Positions 9,054-19,085 of a stretch of DNA of 64,000 bases are shown piece after piece (position 1 is the stretch's first letter; the number at the start of each line of letters is the position of its first letter). Under the pieces are notes generated by a model. That model had not been told where the DNA came from. It did not search any database and saw nothing but the letters and a program-made list of their open reading frames with translations. The DNA is from Nostoc sp. 'Peltigera membranacea cyanobiont' 210A. GTDB taxonomy: Bacteria; Cyanobacteriota; Cyanobacteriia; Cyanobacteriales; Nostocaceae. The position numbers and the translations under genes are program-made. The stretch is from the NCBI RefSeq assembly GCF_002246015.1, contig NZ_NOLJ01000004.1, positions 415,833 through 479,832 on the forward strand, read 5' to 3'.

Positions 9054-10034
9054 ATGGCAACTACCGAGCGTAAACCGCTACTGTTAGATTTTGAAAAGCC
9101 CCTAGCAGAACTCGCAACCCGAATCGATCAAATTCGGCAACTTGCAGAAGAAAATGGCGTCGATGTTTCTGGTCAAATTCGTCAACTAGAAGCACGCGCC
9201 ATGCAACTACGTGAGGAAATTTTCACTAGTCTATCCCCGTCCCAGCGATTGCAAGTCGCTCGTCATCCGCGTCGCCCTAGTACTCTCGATTACATTCAGG
9301 CAATTAGTGATGAATGGATGGAATTGCATGGCGATCGCTGTGGTGGTGACGATCCGGCTTTAGTTGGTGGTGTTGGTCGTCTGAGTGGGCAACCTGTGGT
9401 GATGTTGGGTCATCAAAAAGGACGCGATACTAAAGACAATATTGCCCGCAACTTTGGAATGCCTTACCCTGGCGGCTATCGCAAAGCCATGCGGTTAATG
9501 GAACACGCCAACAAGTTTAGTATGCCGATACTAACCTTTATCGACACACCAGGAGCTTGGTCTGGGGTAGAAGCAGAACACCAAGGTCAAGGAGAAGCGA
9601 TCGCTTACAACTTACGGGAAATGTTTTGCTTAGATGTGCCAATTATCTGCACAGTTATCGGTGAAGGTGGTTCTGGTGGCGCCCTTGGTATTGGTGTAGG
9701 CGATCGCCTACTCATGTTTGAACACTCCGTTTATACCGTCGCCACTCCCGAAGCCTGCGCTGCAATTTTGTGGAAAGATGCTGGTAAAGCTCCTCAAGCC
9801 GCTGTGGCGCTAAAAATTATTTCCCATGACCTGAAAAAGTTGGGAATTATCGACCAAATACTGCCTGAACCCACTGGTGGCGCTCATTCCGACCCCTTAA
9901 AAGCCGCTACCACTCTCAAGCAAGTACTGATGGAAAATTTAGACGAACTCAATCGTTTAACCGCTCCAGAACGCCGTCAACTGCGCTATGAAAAATTCCG
10001 CAAAATTGGTGTTTTTACAGAAGTTGCCCACTAA
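9054..10034 (+). CDS. accA: Acetyl-CoA carboxylase carboxyltransferase subunit alpha
   Basis: This 326-aa subunit, with AccD, transfers CO2 from biotinylated AccB to acetyl-CoA to make malonyl-CoA for fatty acid synthesis. Typical motifs are visible: the N-terminal [46 protein letters not shown] and [16 protein letters not shown], which forms an oxyanion-hole-type Gly run. Length matches the family. The position after the alkane genes makes metabolic sense, since the pathway drains acyl-ACP. Confidence 0.97.
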   Translation: MATTERKPLLLDFEKPLAELATRIDQIRQLAEENGVDVSGQIRQLEARAMQLREEIFTSLSPSQRLQVARHPRRPSTLDYIQAISDEWMELHGDRCGGDDPALVGGVGRLSGQPVVMLGHQKGRDTKDNIARNFGMPYPGGYRKAMRLMEHANKFSMPILTFIDTPGAWSGVEAEHQGQGEAIAYNLREMFCLDVPIICTVIGEGGSGGALGIGVGDRLLMFEHSVYTVATPEACAAILWKDAGKAPQAAVALKIISHDLKKLGIIDQILPEPTGGAHSDPLKAATTLKQVLMENLDELNRLTAPERRQLRYEKFRKIGVFTEVAH

Positions 10035-10072
10035 CGGCACTGCATAATGATTTATTAGTAAAGCAGCAATGC

Positions 10073-10165
10073 TATAATTGCCTATGTGCTTAAAGATTTT
10101 TAACAATCTAGCCATAGGCATTTGCATGTTTGGGAAATCTACTCAATTTGATTGAGTGGGTTTTG
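10073..10165 (+). ncRNA. Candidate small RNA or accA trailer with terminator
   Basis: In the accA-SDR spacer there is a TATAAT box at 10073-10078. An imperfect hairpin closed by GCCTATG (10080-10086) and CATAGGC (10113-10119) follows. A good Rho-independent terminator comes next: CTACTCAAT (10139-10147), loop TTG, ATTGAGTGG (10151-10159), then GTTTTGTATT. The -35 region is weak, and the first hairpin overlaps the expected start, so it may instead be the processed 3' end of accA. The rest of the ~350-bp spacer shows nothing clear. Confidence 0.35.
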
Positions 10166-10169
10166 TATT
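10139..10169 (+). terminator. Rho-independent terminator after accA
   Basis: A 9-bp stem (one G-U) with a 3-nt loop, followed by GTTTTGTATT. Confidence 0.65.
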
Positions 10170-10389
10170 ATGTAAATAATCTAATTTGAATGTACGGCGT
10201 GGTTTTCCAGGCAACAACTTGTTGTCTTCACTCCTAAAACCCAGAAGGTGGGGACTATTGTGCTGCATCATAGCATTTGCCTAATGGAAATCATCATATT
10301 TTTAGATTCCTTTAATCTATCCAAACCAAGAAGTGTGAATAATGGGGTGGTAATAGGTTTTGGGAACTGCCAAAAAATTGGGAGACACC

Positions 10390-11115
10390 ATGAGTGTTGA
10401 GCAAAAACGACGCGCCCTGATTACTGGGGCAAGTAGTGGAATTGGGAAAGCAACGGCTTTAGCCTTTGCCAAAGCGGGAATAGATGTCGCCTTAGTCAGC
10501 CGTTCTTTGGATAAGTTGGAGGCGGTAAGAGAAGCCGTAGAGCATACTGGGGTGGAAGCGAAAGCTTACGCTGTAGATTTAGCGCGACTCTCCGAAGTCA
10601 AAGAAAAGATCCAAGCGATCGCTCTTGACTTTGGTGATATAGACATTCTGGTAAACAATGCTGGCATAGCTTATACAGCTACTTTGAGTGAAACTCCCCT
10701 AGAGGACTGGCAGCAGGTAATTAACTTGAATCTCACCAGCGTGTTTCAGTGCATTGTGGGGATTTTACCTTCAATGCGCGATCGGGGCACAGGCACAATT
10801 ATCAACGTCGCCTCAATTGCTGCCAAGCAACCCTTTCCCGGTTGGGGAGCATACAGCGTCAGCAAGGCTGGTTTGATAGCCCTCTCTCAAACCCTGGCAC
10901 AAGAAGAACGCACTCACGGCATTCGTGTCACAGCTATCTGTCCCGGCGCAGTCAATACCGAACTTTGGGATACAGAAACAGTCCATGTCAACTTAGACCG
11001 TTCCAAAATGTTAACCCCAGAAATTGTAGCTCAGTCAATTCTCTACACAGTTCTGTTACCACAACAGGCAGTTATTGATGAATTGACCCTGATGCCTAGT
11101 GCTGGCGCACTCTAA
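10390..11115 (+). CDS. Short-chain dehydrogenase/reductase (SDR)
   Basis: This 241-aa NAD(P)-binding oxidoreductase shows all classical SDR motifs: ITGASSGIGKA (cofactor Gly motif), NNAGIA, NVASIA (catalytic Ser region) and YSVSK (catalytic Tyr and Lys), then the CPGAVNTELW loop. The ATG at 10390 follows GGGAGACACC; an in-frame TTG 30 bp upstream is less likely. It resembles FabG/YgfF-type 3-ketoacyl reductases, but substrate cannot be assigned. It sits between accA and folE on the same strand without obvious operon coupling. Confidence 0.9.
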   Translation: MSVEQKRRALITGASSGIGKATALAFAKAGIDVALVSRSLDKLEAVREAVEHTGVEAKAYAVDLARLSEVKEKIQAIALDFGDIDILVNNAGIAYTATLSETPLEDWQQVINLNLTSVFQCIVGILPSMRDRGTGTIINVASIAAKQPFPGWGAYSVSKAGLIALSQTLAQEERTHGIRVTAICPGAVNTELWDTETVHVNLDRSKMLTPEIVAQSILYTVLLPQQAVIDELTLMPSAGAL

Positions 11116-11124
11116 TTGCGAAGT

Positions 11125-11190
11125 TAGAAGTTAGGAGTTAGGAGTTAGAATTTTTAACTCATAACTCCTAACTCATAACTCATAACTAAA
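11125..11190. repeat. Heptamer repeat tract forming an inverted arrangement
   Basis: GTTAGGA-type units (11125-11150) are followed by their reverse complements (TAACTCATAACTCC, 11154-11188) separated by AATTTTT. The tract can fold as a hairpin between the SDR gene and folE. Confidence 0.75.
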
Positions 11191-11215
11191 TTAAAACCAT
11201 AACCAAGACTGAATC

Positions 11216-11923
11216 ATGACTATTGCTAGTTCCAACGGTTCCAATTGCTCTCAATCGCCTCTGATTCCCGACTTGGCAGAAGCCATAATTCCTAGACCCG
11301 ATCGCAATACTCATAACGGGCGACAACCAGATGTGTTCCCGCCAAAAGAGGAACAGATGGAGGAAATGAAGGATGCGGTGCGAACACTAATATTGGGCGT
11401 TGGCGAAGATCCTGAACGCGAAGGACTCCTAAAAACACCCAAACGAGTAGCCGAGGCAATGCGGTTTCTTACCAGTGGCTACAACCAATCCCTTGAAGAA
11501 CTCGTTAACGATGCCATCTTTGATGAAGGGCATAGCGAGATGGTACTAGTTAGAGATATTAACTTCTTTAGTTTGTGCGAACACCACATGCTGCCATTTA
11601 TGGGTAGAGCGCACGTTGCTTATATTCCCAACCAAAAAGTTGTCGGACTGAGTAAGCTGGCCCGGATTGTTGAGATGTATTCCCGTCGCTTGCAAGTGCA
11701 GGAGAGATTAACTCGTCAAATTGCCGAAGCAATCCAGACCATTCTAGAACCTCAAGGCGTTGCTGTAGTGATGGAAGCTAGCCACATGTGCATGGTAATG
11801 CGTGGCGTTCAGAAACCAGGTTCTTGGACTGTCACTAGCGCAATGGTTGGTGTGTTCCAAGAGGAGCACAAAACCCGCGAAGAATTTTTTAACTTAATTC
11901 GCCACCAACCAGCATTTTTTTAA
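11216..11923 (+). CDS. folE: GTP cyclohydrolase I
   Basis: This 235-aa enzyme makes 7,8-dihydroneopterin triphosphate from GTP, the first step of folate and pterin synthesis. Zn-binding and active-site stretches are present: [36 protein letters not shown] (Cys and His ligands) and [11 protein letters not shown] (second Cys). The first ~55 residues ([16 protein letters not shown]...) are a low-conservation extension common in cyanobacteria. Flanked by GTTAGGAGTTAG-type heptamer tracts on both sides. Confidence 0.96.
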   Translation: MTIASSNGSNCSQSPLIPDLAEAIIPRPDRNTHNGRQPDVFPPKEEQMEEMKDAVRTLILGVGEDPEREGLLKTPKRVAEAMRFLTSGYNQSLEELVNDAIFDEGHSEMVLVRDINFFSLCEHHMLPFMGRAHVAYIPNQKVVGLSKLARIVEMYSRRLQVQERLTRQIAEAIQTILEPQGVAVVMEASHMCMVMRGVQKPGSWTVTSAMVGVFQEEHKTREEFFNLIRHQPAFF

Positions 11924-11973
11924 GTGCTGAGTGCTGAGTTAGAAGTTAGGAGTTAATTCACAACTGATGACTC

Positions 11974-12618
11974 CTAACTTCTAAGTAACTCAATGTTCTT
12001 GAGACTGTGAAATAGGAGTGCTACTTTATCTAAATCCTTATCTCCTGGTGTCCGTTCCACACCACTAGATAAATCAACGCCGCTAGGATTAACCTGATTT
12101 AGGGCTTGCACAATATTATCCGCTGTTAATCCTCCTGCTAAAAACCAAGGACAACTAGGACTAAATTGTTCTAGCATCGTCCAATCTAAAGTTTTGCCTG
12201 TACCACCCAGTTGTTGCGGATGGTAGGCGTCAAGTAGCAAAGTATCCACGTATTTTATGTAATCATCTGCTGTGTCAAGATGCTCAAGACTACGAATTCT
12301 GAGTGCTTTAAGAATTTCAACATTGGGTAAAGCTTGACGTAGTTGGTAGCAAAAATTTGGTAATTCATCTCCGTGTAACTGCACACCAGTCAACCCAGAA
12401 TCAGCAACTATCTGACTGATTTCAGGGATACTAGCGTTGGCAAAAACCCCAATTGTGTCAATATTTGCGGGGAGTTCTGCCACTGCTGCCCGAATTTGGG
12501 ATGTAGTTACGTAACGAGGTGAGTTTGGCACACAAATAAATCCTAGTGCCGTTGCGCCTAGAGAGGCGATCGCTATAGACTGCTGTGGTTGAGTAATGCC
12601 GCAAATCTTAATGCGCAT
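11974..12618 (-). CDS. trpF: Phosphoribosylanthranilate isomerase
   Basis: A 214-aa TIM-barrel enzyme of tryptophan synthesis. Conserved motifs: KICGITQPQ at the N-terminus with the catalytic Cys, [44 protein letters not shown] and GVDLSSGVE. It is convergent with folE and divergent from psaK. Length is normal. The start ATG at 12618 begins directly with MRIKICGI. Confidence 0.96.
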   Translation of the reverse strand: MRIKICGITQPQQSIAIASLGATALGFICVPNSPRYVTTSQIRAAVAELPANIDTIGVFANASIPEISQIVADSGLTGVQLHGDELPNFCYQLRQALPNVEILKALRIRSLEHLDTADDYIKYVDTLLLDAYHPQQLGGTGKTLDWTMLEQFSPSCPWFLAGGLTADNIVQALNQVNPSGVDLSSGVERTPGDKDLDKVALLFHSLKNIELLRS

Positions 12619-12739
12619 GAATATTTAACAAATTTAAACTAATCATCAGAAAAGTCTAAACTATCTAAAAAATTTTTGGGCCTTGTAATTTTATAATTTT
12701 GTAGGTCTACATTAACTTTTCCATTCAGGAGACAAAAGC

Positions 12740-12994
12740 TTGATTTCCTCTATTTTACTAGCAGCAGCTGAAACTGTTCCCGCAACACCTGCGTGGAATC
12801 CCACAGTAGGCATCATCATTAGCATCAGCAGCTTAGTAATGGTTTTACTAAGTACTAGGATTGAAAAACCTCTAGTTGGCCCCAAGTTCCCTATTCTGCC
12901 GATTAGTATTCCAACATTCGTTGCAGCGATGGCTTTTGGTCATATTATTGGCGTTGGCATCGTTTTAGGACTGACTAACATCGGTCGTCTGTAG
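12740..12994 (+). CDS. psaK: Photosystem I reaction center subunit PsaK
   Basis: An 84-aa thylakoid membrane subunit at the outer edge of PSI. Two transmembrane segments flank a basic loop (STRIEKPLVGPKF), and FGHIIGVGIVLGL is the conserved second helix. Translation starts at TTG (12740), with AGGAGA 10 bp upstream; no better ATG exists. The short N-terminal stretch before WNPTVGI is typical. Confidence 0.95.
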   Translation: MISSILLAAAETVPATPAWNPTVGIIISISSLVMVLLSTRIEKPLVGPKFPILPISIPTFVAAMAFGHIIGVGIVLGLTNIGRL

Positions 12995-13055
12995 TTTTAG
13001 GATGACAGAGGCGTTGCTTATAACGTCTCCATAAATCTAAAACTCTCAAAAACGA

Positions 13056-13252
13056 TTTGGTTCTTTCTCCCGCAAGATAACTTGTGAGCATTAGACCTTC
13101 AGCTTTTGTGTAGTGACTCTAACTCACAGAAGAAGGCATTAACCTTCCCTTGAGAGAGGATTAATCCCCTTCCTGGGACTCAATAAGTTAATTCATGCAG
13201 GAGAAAGAACAATGATGCTAATCAAAATCACAGGTTAACTTTTGTGTTTTTT
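13056..13252 (+). ncRNA. Candidate structured RNA, 6S-like long hairpin, downstream of psaK
   Basis: A gene-free stretch has nested complementarity. The closing stem is GTTCTTTCTCC (13060-13070) with GGAGAAAGAAC (13200-13210), 11 perfect bp. Inside it AACTT/AAGTT and GAG/CTC pair, and an apical hairpin is formed by CTTTTGTG and CACAGAAG extended by CCTT/AAGG. A small GGATTAATCC hairpin lies on the 3' side. A weak hairpin plus TTTTTT (about 13232-13256) could terminate it on the plus strand. A single ~150-nt rod with internal loops is the shape of 6S RNA, but I have no sequence match, so identity is inference. Could also be the psaK 3' region. Confidence 0.4.
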
Positions 13253-13331
13253 GGCATAATTTCATCGATTAAGAACTGAGAGGTAATAGAACAAAGACTT
13301 CAAAATTCTAATTGGTGGGAAAATTTGCTAA

Positions 13332-14705
13332 ATGAGTATTTTAAACATTAATGATTTAGCCTTAAAACTTGTTGCTAAAGATTTTAGTGGCGACCACAAA
13401 CCAAATAATGCTGGACCAACCAAGACCTCTCGCGCTCTAGCCATTATTCACCTCGCTGCTCACGATACTTACGCAAAAGTTACAGGGAAGCTTAATCCGC
13501 AACTTGAAACCTTACCAAATCTACCTAAAGGAATCGGCAATGACGAAGCAACAGGCACTGCTGCATTAGTGAGTGCTGGTATCTATGCGGCAGAGCAGCT
13601 TTATCCCGACTTCGTTGAATTTATATCCACTGAAACTGCGGAGCTTAACGTAGGTGTTGACTCTGAAGCACTGAACTATGGCAAGCAAGTTGCATTGGCT
13701 TGGTTGAATGCTCGTAAAAATGATAATTCAGGCTTGCCAGATATGGATAGTAACTATAGTCTAGAGCCTGGTCGCCACCGCCCCGATCCTCTCAACCCTA
13801 AACAAATGACTCTTGGCCGTACATGGGGGCTAGTTAATCCCTTTGTGCTTAAGGATGTAGTAACTGATGCACCCCTATGTAAACAGCCACATTTAGATAG
13901 CGAGGAATATGCTGTTGCTTTTGACCAAGTAATTGAATGTGGGAAAAGTGACATTACTCAGCGCAATGATGATTTTCGCCGTAAAGCTATTATTGGTATT
14001 TTTTGGGGTTACGACGGCGCTAACCTCCTTGGAACTCCACCACGTCTTTACAATCAGGTTGTACTTGAAATTCCAGAATTTAAAGCACTTCCCCATTCCG
14101 GCAAAATCAAACTATTGACTGCAATTAATGTTGCGATGGCTGATGCTGGAATTGCAGCATGGCACTGGAAATATGCTTATGACTTCTGGCGACCTGTTGT
14201 AGGCATTCGTGAGGCAGAAGCGGGTTGGGGGCCTTCACCTGGTGACGATTGCGATGGCAATGCCTTACCTGCTCAGGGAGACGGAAATATTCTTCGTAGT
14301 AAAAAAGGCGATCCCTTCTGGCTCCCATTGGGTGCGCCCAGGAGTAACCCTTTTCCAGCACCTAAATTCGGTGCGCCTGGAAGCAATGGTACGCCAAACT
14401 TCCCAGCCTATCCATCAGGACATGCTACTTTCGGTTCAGCTTGTTTTGAGGTTGCTGCCGCTCTTCTTTCCAAGACACCTGAAGAAATTGTTGTCAAGTT
14501 TGTTTCTGATGAGTTTAATGGCAAGACAACAGATAATACTGGTGCTGTCCGTCCGCGATATGAAGCAACTTTTACGCTTCGAGAAGCCATCGAAGAAAAT
14601 AAGATCAGTCGTATTTATCTGGGTGTGCATTGGTGCTTTGATGCTACTGGCGGTGAAATTGTTGGTAAAGCCGTAGCCCATAAAGTCGTCGCTGCTTTTA
14701 AGTAA
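13332..14705 (+). CDS. Vanadium-dependent haloperoxidase / PAP2-superfamily enzyme
   Basis: This 457-aa protein carries the vanadate/phosphate pocket of the PAP2 superfamily: KYAYDFWRP (Lys-x6-Arg-Pro), PSGHATFGSACF, and SRIYLGVHWCFDATGG (Arg and His-x3-Asp). This spacing and the length fit bacterial vanadium chloro/bromoperoxidases better than membrane phosphatases; no transmembrane helices are seen. No clear signal peptide is visible in MSILNINDLALKLVAKDF. It may halogenate with H2O2 or act as an acid phosphatase; sequence alone does not separate these. It stands alone between psaK and the protease gene. Confidence 0.85.
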   Translation: MSILNINDLALKLVAKDFSGDHKPNNAGPTKTSRALAIIHLAAHDTYAKVTGKLNPQLETLPNLPKGIGNDEATGTAALVSAGIYAAEQLYPDFVEFISTETAELNVGVDSEALNYGKQVALAWLNARKNDNSGLPDMDSNYSLEPGRHRPDPLNPKQMTLGRTWGLVNPFVLKDVVTDAPLCKQPHLDSEEYAVAFDQVIECGKSDITQRNDDFRRKAIIGIFWGYDGANLLGTPPRLYNQVVLEIPEFKALPHSGKIKLLTAINVAMADAGIAAWHWKYAYDFWRPVVGIREAEAGWGPSPGDDCDGNALPAQGDGNILRSKKGDPFWLPLGAPRSNPFPAPKFGAPGSNGTPNFPAYPSGHATFGSACFEVAAALLSKTPEEIVVKFVSDEFNGKTTDNTGAVRPRYEATFTLREAIEENKISRIYLGVHWCFDATGGEIVGKAVAHKVVAAFK

Positions 14706-14788
14706 ATTATTGAACAGCAGATTTTGTCAATTTGTAAGTCCGATAAATTTTATTTTTTCAATCTGACAAACTCAAGATGATGGGAATA

Positions 14789-14817
14789 AGGGGGTGAGAA
14801 AGTTGATTTCTCCCCCT
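14789..14817. terminator. Hairpin after the haloperoxidase gene
   Basis: AGGGGGTGAGAAA and TTTCTCCCCCT form an 11-bp stem with one unpaired base. There is no T-run, so strength as a terminator is uncertain. Confidence 0.45.
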
Positions 14818-14985
14818 GCTTCCCACTCCAGAATTTTGCTTACAAGCATTAATTGTCTATTCTAGAAATAAGAGCATTTCCTAAATCGGCACTACCGAAT
14901 TGATGCTCAGAAGTATATGTATAAGTATATACGCAAATATTCCAGTATAGGAACTACTGGCGATATCTAGTTTTAGGGCAGTGTA

Positions 14986-16182
14986 ATGCAAACAAATTGG
15001 AGAATTGGGTCATTATTTGGAATTCCCCTATTTTTAGACCCGTTATGGTTTGTGATTTTAGGGTTGGCAACCCTGAATTTTGGGGTAGCTTATCAGGAAT
15101 GGGGGCCTGTTATAGCTTGGAGTGCTGGAATAGTTATGGCACTGTTGCTATTTGGTTCGGTGTTGTTACATGAGTTGGGTCATAGCTTGGTCGCCCGATC
15201 GCAAGGGATTAGAGTTAATTCAATTACCCTATTTATGTTTGGCGGGATTGCTGCCATTGAAGAAGAATCTAAAACTCCTTTCAAAGCCTTTCAAGTTGCG
15301 ATCGCTGGCCCTTTGGTGAGTATCATCCTATTTTTCCTGCTCCGTGTGGCAGCTTTTGTGATTCCTGATACTAATCCTCTCAGTGTCATGGTCGGAGATT
15401 TGGCGAGAATTAACTTAGTGGTAGCTCTATTTAACCTGATTCCCGGCTTGCCTCTAGATGGAGGGCAAGTATTAAAAGCAGCACTATGGCAAATCACAGG
15501 TAATCGTTTTCAAGCCGTACACTGGGCTGCAAAGGCTGGGCAAATATTGGGTTATAGTGCGATCGCTTTCGGATTTGTTGTAGATTTCGTCACCAGGGAG
15601 TTAGTACTTGGTTTGTGGATTGCGCTGTTAGGTTGGTTTGCTGTCCGCAACGCTAACACCTATGACAACATGACTACATTGCAAGAAAGCCTACTCAAAG
15701 TGGTGGCGGCCGATGCGATGACTCGTGACTTTCGCGTAATTGATGCTGACCAGACATTGCGTTCCTTTGCCGATTTATACCTCTTAGAAACCACTCCCTC
15801 ACAGGTTTATTTTGCTGCTTCTGATGGACGTTACCGGGGTCTAGTTTCCATTGACGATTTCCGTTTAACCCAAAGGGGTGAATGGGAAACCGAAACTTTA
15901 CATAGCATAGTGCATCCCCTGACAGAAATACCTACCGTTACAGAATCAACATTGATCGCTGAGGTAATTAATAAGCTAGAAAATGAGCAGTTACCTAGAA
16001 TTACCGTCCTTTCTCCCGCGGGTGCCGTAGCTGGTGTCATTGACCGGGGAGATATTGTGCGATCGCTAGCACAAAAGTTAAATTTGCAGATAACTGATGC
16101 TGAAATTAAACGCATCAAGGAAGAAGGTAGCTATCCATCTGGGTTGCAACTGGGAGTAATCGCGAAATCAGCTACAAATTAA
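14986..16182 (+). CDS. Site-2-protease-type M50 metalloprotease with CBS domains
   Basis: A 398-aa intramembrane protease. Several hydrophobic helices fill residues 1-225; the zinc motif HELGH is at 62-66 and the second motif NLIPGLPLDGGQ supplies the Asp ligand. Two CBS domains follow from about residue 235 (VVAADAMTRDFRVIDADQTL, then IVHPLTEIPTVTESTLIAEV), which usually sense adenine nucleotides. This is the Rip3/SpoIVFB-like subgroup that cleaves membrane-anchored regulators; the target is unknown. A strong terminator follows at 16276. Confidence 0.93.
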   Translation: MQTNWRIGSLFGIPLFLDPLWFVILGLATLNFGVAYQEWGPVIAWSAGIVMALLLFGSVLLHELGHSLVARSQGIRVNSITLFMFGGIAAIEEESKTPFKAFQVAIAGPLVSIILFFLLRVAAFVIPDTNPLSVMVGDLARINLVVALFNLIPGLPLDGGQVLKAALWQITGNRFQAVHWAAKAGQILGYSAIAFGFVVDFVTRELVLGLWIALLGWFAVRNANTYDNMTTLQESLLKVVAADAMTRDFRVIDADQTLRSFADLYLLETTPSQVYFAASDGRYRGLVSIDDFRLTQRGEWETETLHSIVHPLTEIPTVTESTLIAEVINKLENEQLPRITVLSPAGAVAGVIDRGDIVRSLAQKLNLQITDAEIKRIKEEGSYPSGLQLGVIAKSATN

Positions 16183-16275
16183 ACGTCACATCCTCGTCAT
16201 AGGTTTGCAATAGATACGTCAAAAGCGTGTGTGATATTGAATTTGGTATTTGGTTACAAAATGCTTTTTTTGGGT

Positions 16276-16306
16276 AAAAGGTAGGACTTCCTACCTTTTT
16301 TATTTT
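16276..16306 (+). terminator. Rho-independent terminator
   Basis: AAAAGGTAGG (16276-16285), loop ACTT, CCTACCTTTT (16290-16299), then TTATTTTT. The 10-bp stem and T-run make a strong terminator for the protease gene. Confidence 0.85.
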
Positions 16307-16321
16307 TCAAAGTATGGCATC

Positions 16322-16440
16322 ACTGAATAAATGGGGATTGAGCATTGAGCATTGGGCATTGGAACCCAACCAGATATTACTCATCCTTTCTTTCCTAGTC
16401 CCCAGTCCCCAATCCCCAGTACCCAGTCCCCAATCCCCAA
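16322..16440. repeat. Heptamer repeat tracts upstream of der
   Basis: GAGCATTG/GGGCATTG units (about 16335-16360) and CCCCAGT/CCCCAAT units (about 16400-16439). Confidence 0.8.
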
Positions 16441-16520
16441 AAATTAAATTAAAACTTCCAGTTTAAAGTGAGTAAAATGTAGGAACGTGATATACTACAC
16501 CTCTCACTTACCCTGGTTTT

Positions 16521-17891
16521 ATGGCACTGCCAATTGTTGCAATTATCGGACGCCCAAATGTGGGCAAATCCACCCTGGTTAATCGACTCGCCGGGGAACA
16601 AACGGCGATTGTCCATGATGAACCGGGAGTGACACGCGATCGCACTTATCTTCCAGCTTTCTGGAATGGTCGTGAATTTTTAGTGGTAGACACTGGTGGT
16701 TTAGTTTTTAATGATGATACCGAATTTTTACCACTGATTCGCCAACAGGCAATGACAGCCCTTGCAGAAGCTTGTGGCGCTATTTTTGTTGTCGATGGTC
16801 AAACAGGCCCCACATCGGCAGATTTAGAAATCGCCGAATGGATGCGCCAACAACCCGTCCCTGTACTACTAGCTGTAAATAAATGTGAATCGCCAGAACA
16901 AGGCTTGATGCAAGCTGCCGAATTTTGGGAATTGGGATTGGGCGAACCTTACCCCATCTCCGCGATTCATGGCAGTGGTACAGGAGAGTTACTCGACGAG
17001 TTAGTTAATCACATCCCTGCGATTGAAGACATCCCAGACACGAATGAAATCAAAGTAGCAATTGTGGGACGCCCGAATGTCGGCAAATCGAGCTTACTCA
17101 ATTCTTTTGTCGGCGAAGAAAGGGCAATTGTTAGCCCCATTTCTGGCACTACCCGCGATGCTATTGATACTGTCATTGAACGGGAAGGACAAACCTACCG
17201 CTTGATTGACACTGCCGGGATTCGCAAAAAGAAACACATCGAATACGGCACAGAATTCTTTAGTATTAACCGGGCTTTCAAAGCGATTCGCCGCGCTGAC
17301 GTGGTTTTATTAGTAATAGATGCTGTAGATGGAGTTACTGAGCAAGACCAAAAATTAGCTGGGCGGATTATCGAAGAAGGTCGAGCTTGCATCATCGTCG
17401 TTAATAAGTGGGATGCTGTCGAAAAAGACTCTTACACAATCTACGACTACGAAAAAACTCTGCAATCACGGTTACATTTTACCGAATGGGCAGAAACAAT
17501 CTTTGTGAGTGCCTTGTCAGGGCAACGGGTAGAAAAGATTTTAGAATTGGTGAAAACGGCAGCAGAATCACACAAACGCCGTGTCAGCACATCAGTAATT
17601 AACGAAGTTTTAACAGATGCCGTCAGTTGGCATTCACCCCCAGCATCTCGTGGTGGGCGTCAGGGTAAGATTTATTATGGTACACAAGTTAGTAGCCAAC
17701 CACCAACGATCGCACTATTTGTCAACGACTCGAAACGCTTCAATGACAACTACCGTCGCTACATTGAACGGCAATTTCGTCAACAGCTAGGATTTAAAGG
17801 CACGCCAATAATTTTGCTGTGGCGGAGCAAGAAAGTACGTGATGCCGAAAGTGGTAATGTTAATAGAGCCACTCGCGTCAAAATAAGTTAG
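16521..17891 (+). CDS. der: Ribosome biogenesis GTPase Der (EngA)
   Basis: A 456-aa protein with two tandem GTPase domains, the hallmark of Der: [14 protein letters not shown] near residue 9 with DTGG, and [14 protein letters not shown] near 180 with DTAGIRKK and NKWD. A C-terminal KH-like domain ends with [14 protein letters not shown]. It acts in 50S subunit assembly. Length is normal. It is followed by palindromic repeats and the ECF transporter gene. Confidence 0.97.
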   Translation: MALPIVAIIGRPNVGKSTLVNRLAGEQTAIVHDEPGVTRDRTYLPAFWNGREFLVVDTGGLVFNDDTEFLPLIRQQAMTALAEACGAIFVVDGQTGPTSADLEIAEWMRQQPVPVLLAVNKCESPEQGLMQAAEFWELGLGEPYPISAIHGSGTGELLDELVNHIPAIEDIPDTNEIKVAIVGRPNVGKSSLLNSFVGEERAIVSPISGTTRDAIDTVIEREGQTYRLIDTAGIRKKKHIEYGTEFFSINRAFKAIRRADVVLLVIDAVDGVTEQDQKLAGRIIEEGRACIIVVNKWDAVEKDSYTIYDYEKTLQSRLHFTEWAETIFVSALSGQRVEKILELVKTAAESHKRRVSTSVINEVLTDAVSWHSPPASRGGRQGKIYYGTQVSSQPPTIALFVNDSKRFNDNYRRYIERQFRQQLGFKGTPIILLWRSKKVRDAESGNVNRATRVKIS

Positions 17892-17979
17892 GAGACGCGA
17901 TGAATCGCGTCTGTACAAGAGAGATGCAATTAATCGCGTCTGTACAAGAGAGATGCAATTAATCGCGTTTGTACAAGAG
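17892..17979. repeat. Three tandem ~29-bp palindrome-containing units
   Basis: Units of (GACGCGATGAATCGCGTC or GATGCAATTAATCGCGTC/T) followed by TGTACAAGAGA, starting right after the der stop codon. The first unit is a near-perfect palindrome; the others have one decayed arm. Confidence 0.8.
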
Positions 17980-18106
17980 TTATGAGTTAAAGCCAAACTT
18001 GCTAATTATAGAACCCTATCAAACTCAAGTTGATAGCGGCATAAGGTAAAAGTTATGAGTTAAAGTCAAAACTCCTAACTCTTCATTTCTCACTCGTAAC
18101 TCTAAA

Positions 18107-19024
18107 ATGGATTTATTGCGATCGCTGCCACTTGGACTTTATTTAGAACAACCCCAAACTTGGCTGCATAAAATCGATCCGCGAGTCAAGTTCGCCTGGT
18201 TGATGAGCTTTTTAACAAGCTATGTTTTAGCCAACAACTTTTGGCGGGTGCTGCTGGTGGTAATATTAATCGTTGCCACCTTGATTGCGAGAATTCCTCG
18301 ACGCGTATGGCAGCAGCAAATGGGTTGGCTATTAATGTTATCGTTTTTTGTGCTAGCGATCGCAGCCATCAGTCCTGATGGACTGGGTGTAGATTATCAG
18401 TCACGTCTGCCAGCTAATGAACAAATCTTAACCCAGCCAGCAAACTCCAATAATATTAAAGAGCCAGCAGCTGAGAAAAAAGCATACAGTTACGTGCTAT
18501 TTCACAAAGGCCCGGTTAAAGTGACTCGCTACTCCTTGAGTTTGGCAGTACGTCTGAGTACACTTATATTTACCGTAATTTACAGTACCAACCTCTATCT
18601 GCTGACAACTGCACCAGAAGAAATCACATCTGGCATAGAAAGCCTAATGCAACCCTTGCGACGCTTCAAGTTGCCTGTCACAGAAATTGCTTTAACTTTA
18701 ACTTTGTCTTTGCGCTTTATTCCCTTGGTTTTAGAAGAAGTGCAAAACTTATTTCGCTCCGTGATGACAAGGGCAATTAATTGGAAAAAGCTGGGATTAA
18801 AAGGAGCATTCAAGGTTTGGATGACAGTTGCAGAGAGACTTTTAGAAAATCTCCTCTTACGAGCCGATCAAATGGCAAATGCCATGATGGTAAGGGGTTT
18901 TACCAGTCCGAATGAGCATCGAGTGCAGTGGCACGACTTACGATTAAAAGGGCGTGACTGGCTGGCGATCGCAACTTTAATCTTATTCTGGGGAATACGG
19001 CTAGCTATAGGAACTCAGGCGTAA
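18107..19024 (+). CDS. Energy-coupling factor transporter transmembrane (T) component, CbiQ/EcfT family
   Basis: A 305-aa inner-membrane protein with about five hydrophobic segments. KIDPRVKFAWL near residue 23 and the coupling-helix signature ADQMANAMMVRGF (Ala-x3-Arg-Gly) near residue 255 define the EcfT/CbiQ family. It couples ATPase subunits to a substrate-binding S component for vitamin or metal uptake. No S or A component lies nearby. A hydrophilic insertion around residues 105-135 (PANEQILTQPANSNNIKEP) is unusual-looking and may be variable among cyanobacteria. Confidence 0.9.
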   Translation: MDLLRSLPLGLYLEQPQTWLHKIDPRVKFAWLMSFLTSYVLANNFWRVLLVVILIVATLIARIPRRVWQQQMGWLLMLSFFVLAIAAISPDGLGVDYQSRLPANEQILTQPANSNNIKEPAAEKKAYSYVLFHKGPVKVTRYSLSLAVRLSTLIFTVIYSTNLYLLTTAPEEITSGIESLMQPLRRFKLPVTEIALTLTLSLRFIPLVLEEVQNLFRSVMTRAINWKKLGLKGAFKVWMTVAERLLENLLLRADQMANAMMVRGFTSPNEHRVQWHDLRLKGRDWLAIATLILFWGIRLAIGTQA

Positions 19025-19085
19025 TTTTGCGCCGATAAAATGGTAAGAGGTAATACAGCAGAATTCAAGAGTCAGAAGTAAAACA

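Noticed and set aside
14209..14676. 155-codon plus-strand frame inside the haloperoxidase gene
   Set aside because: Overlaps a strongly supported gene in another frame and shows no family features.
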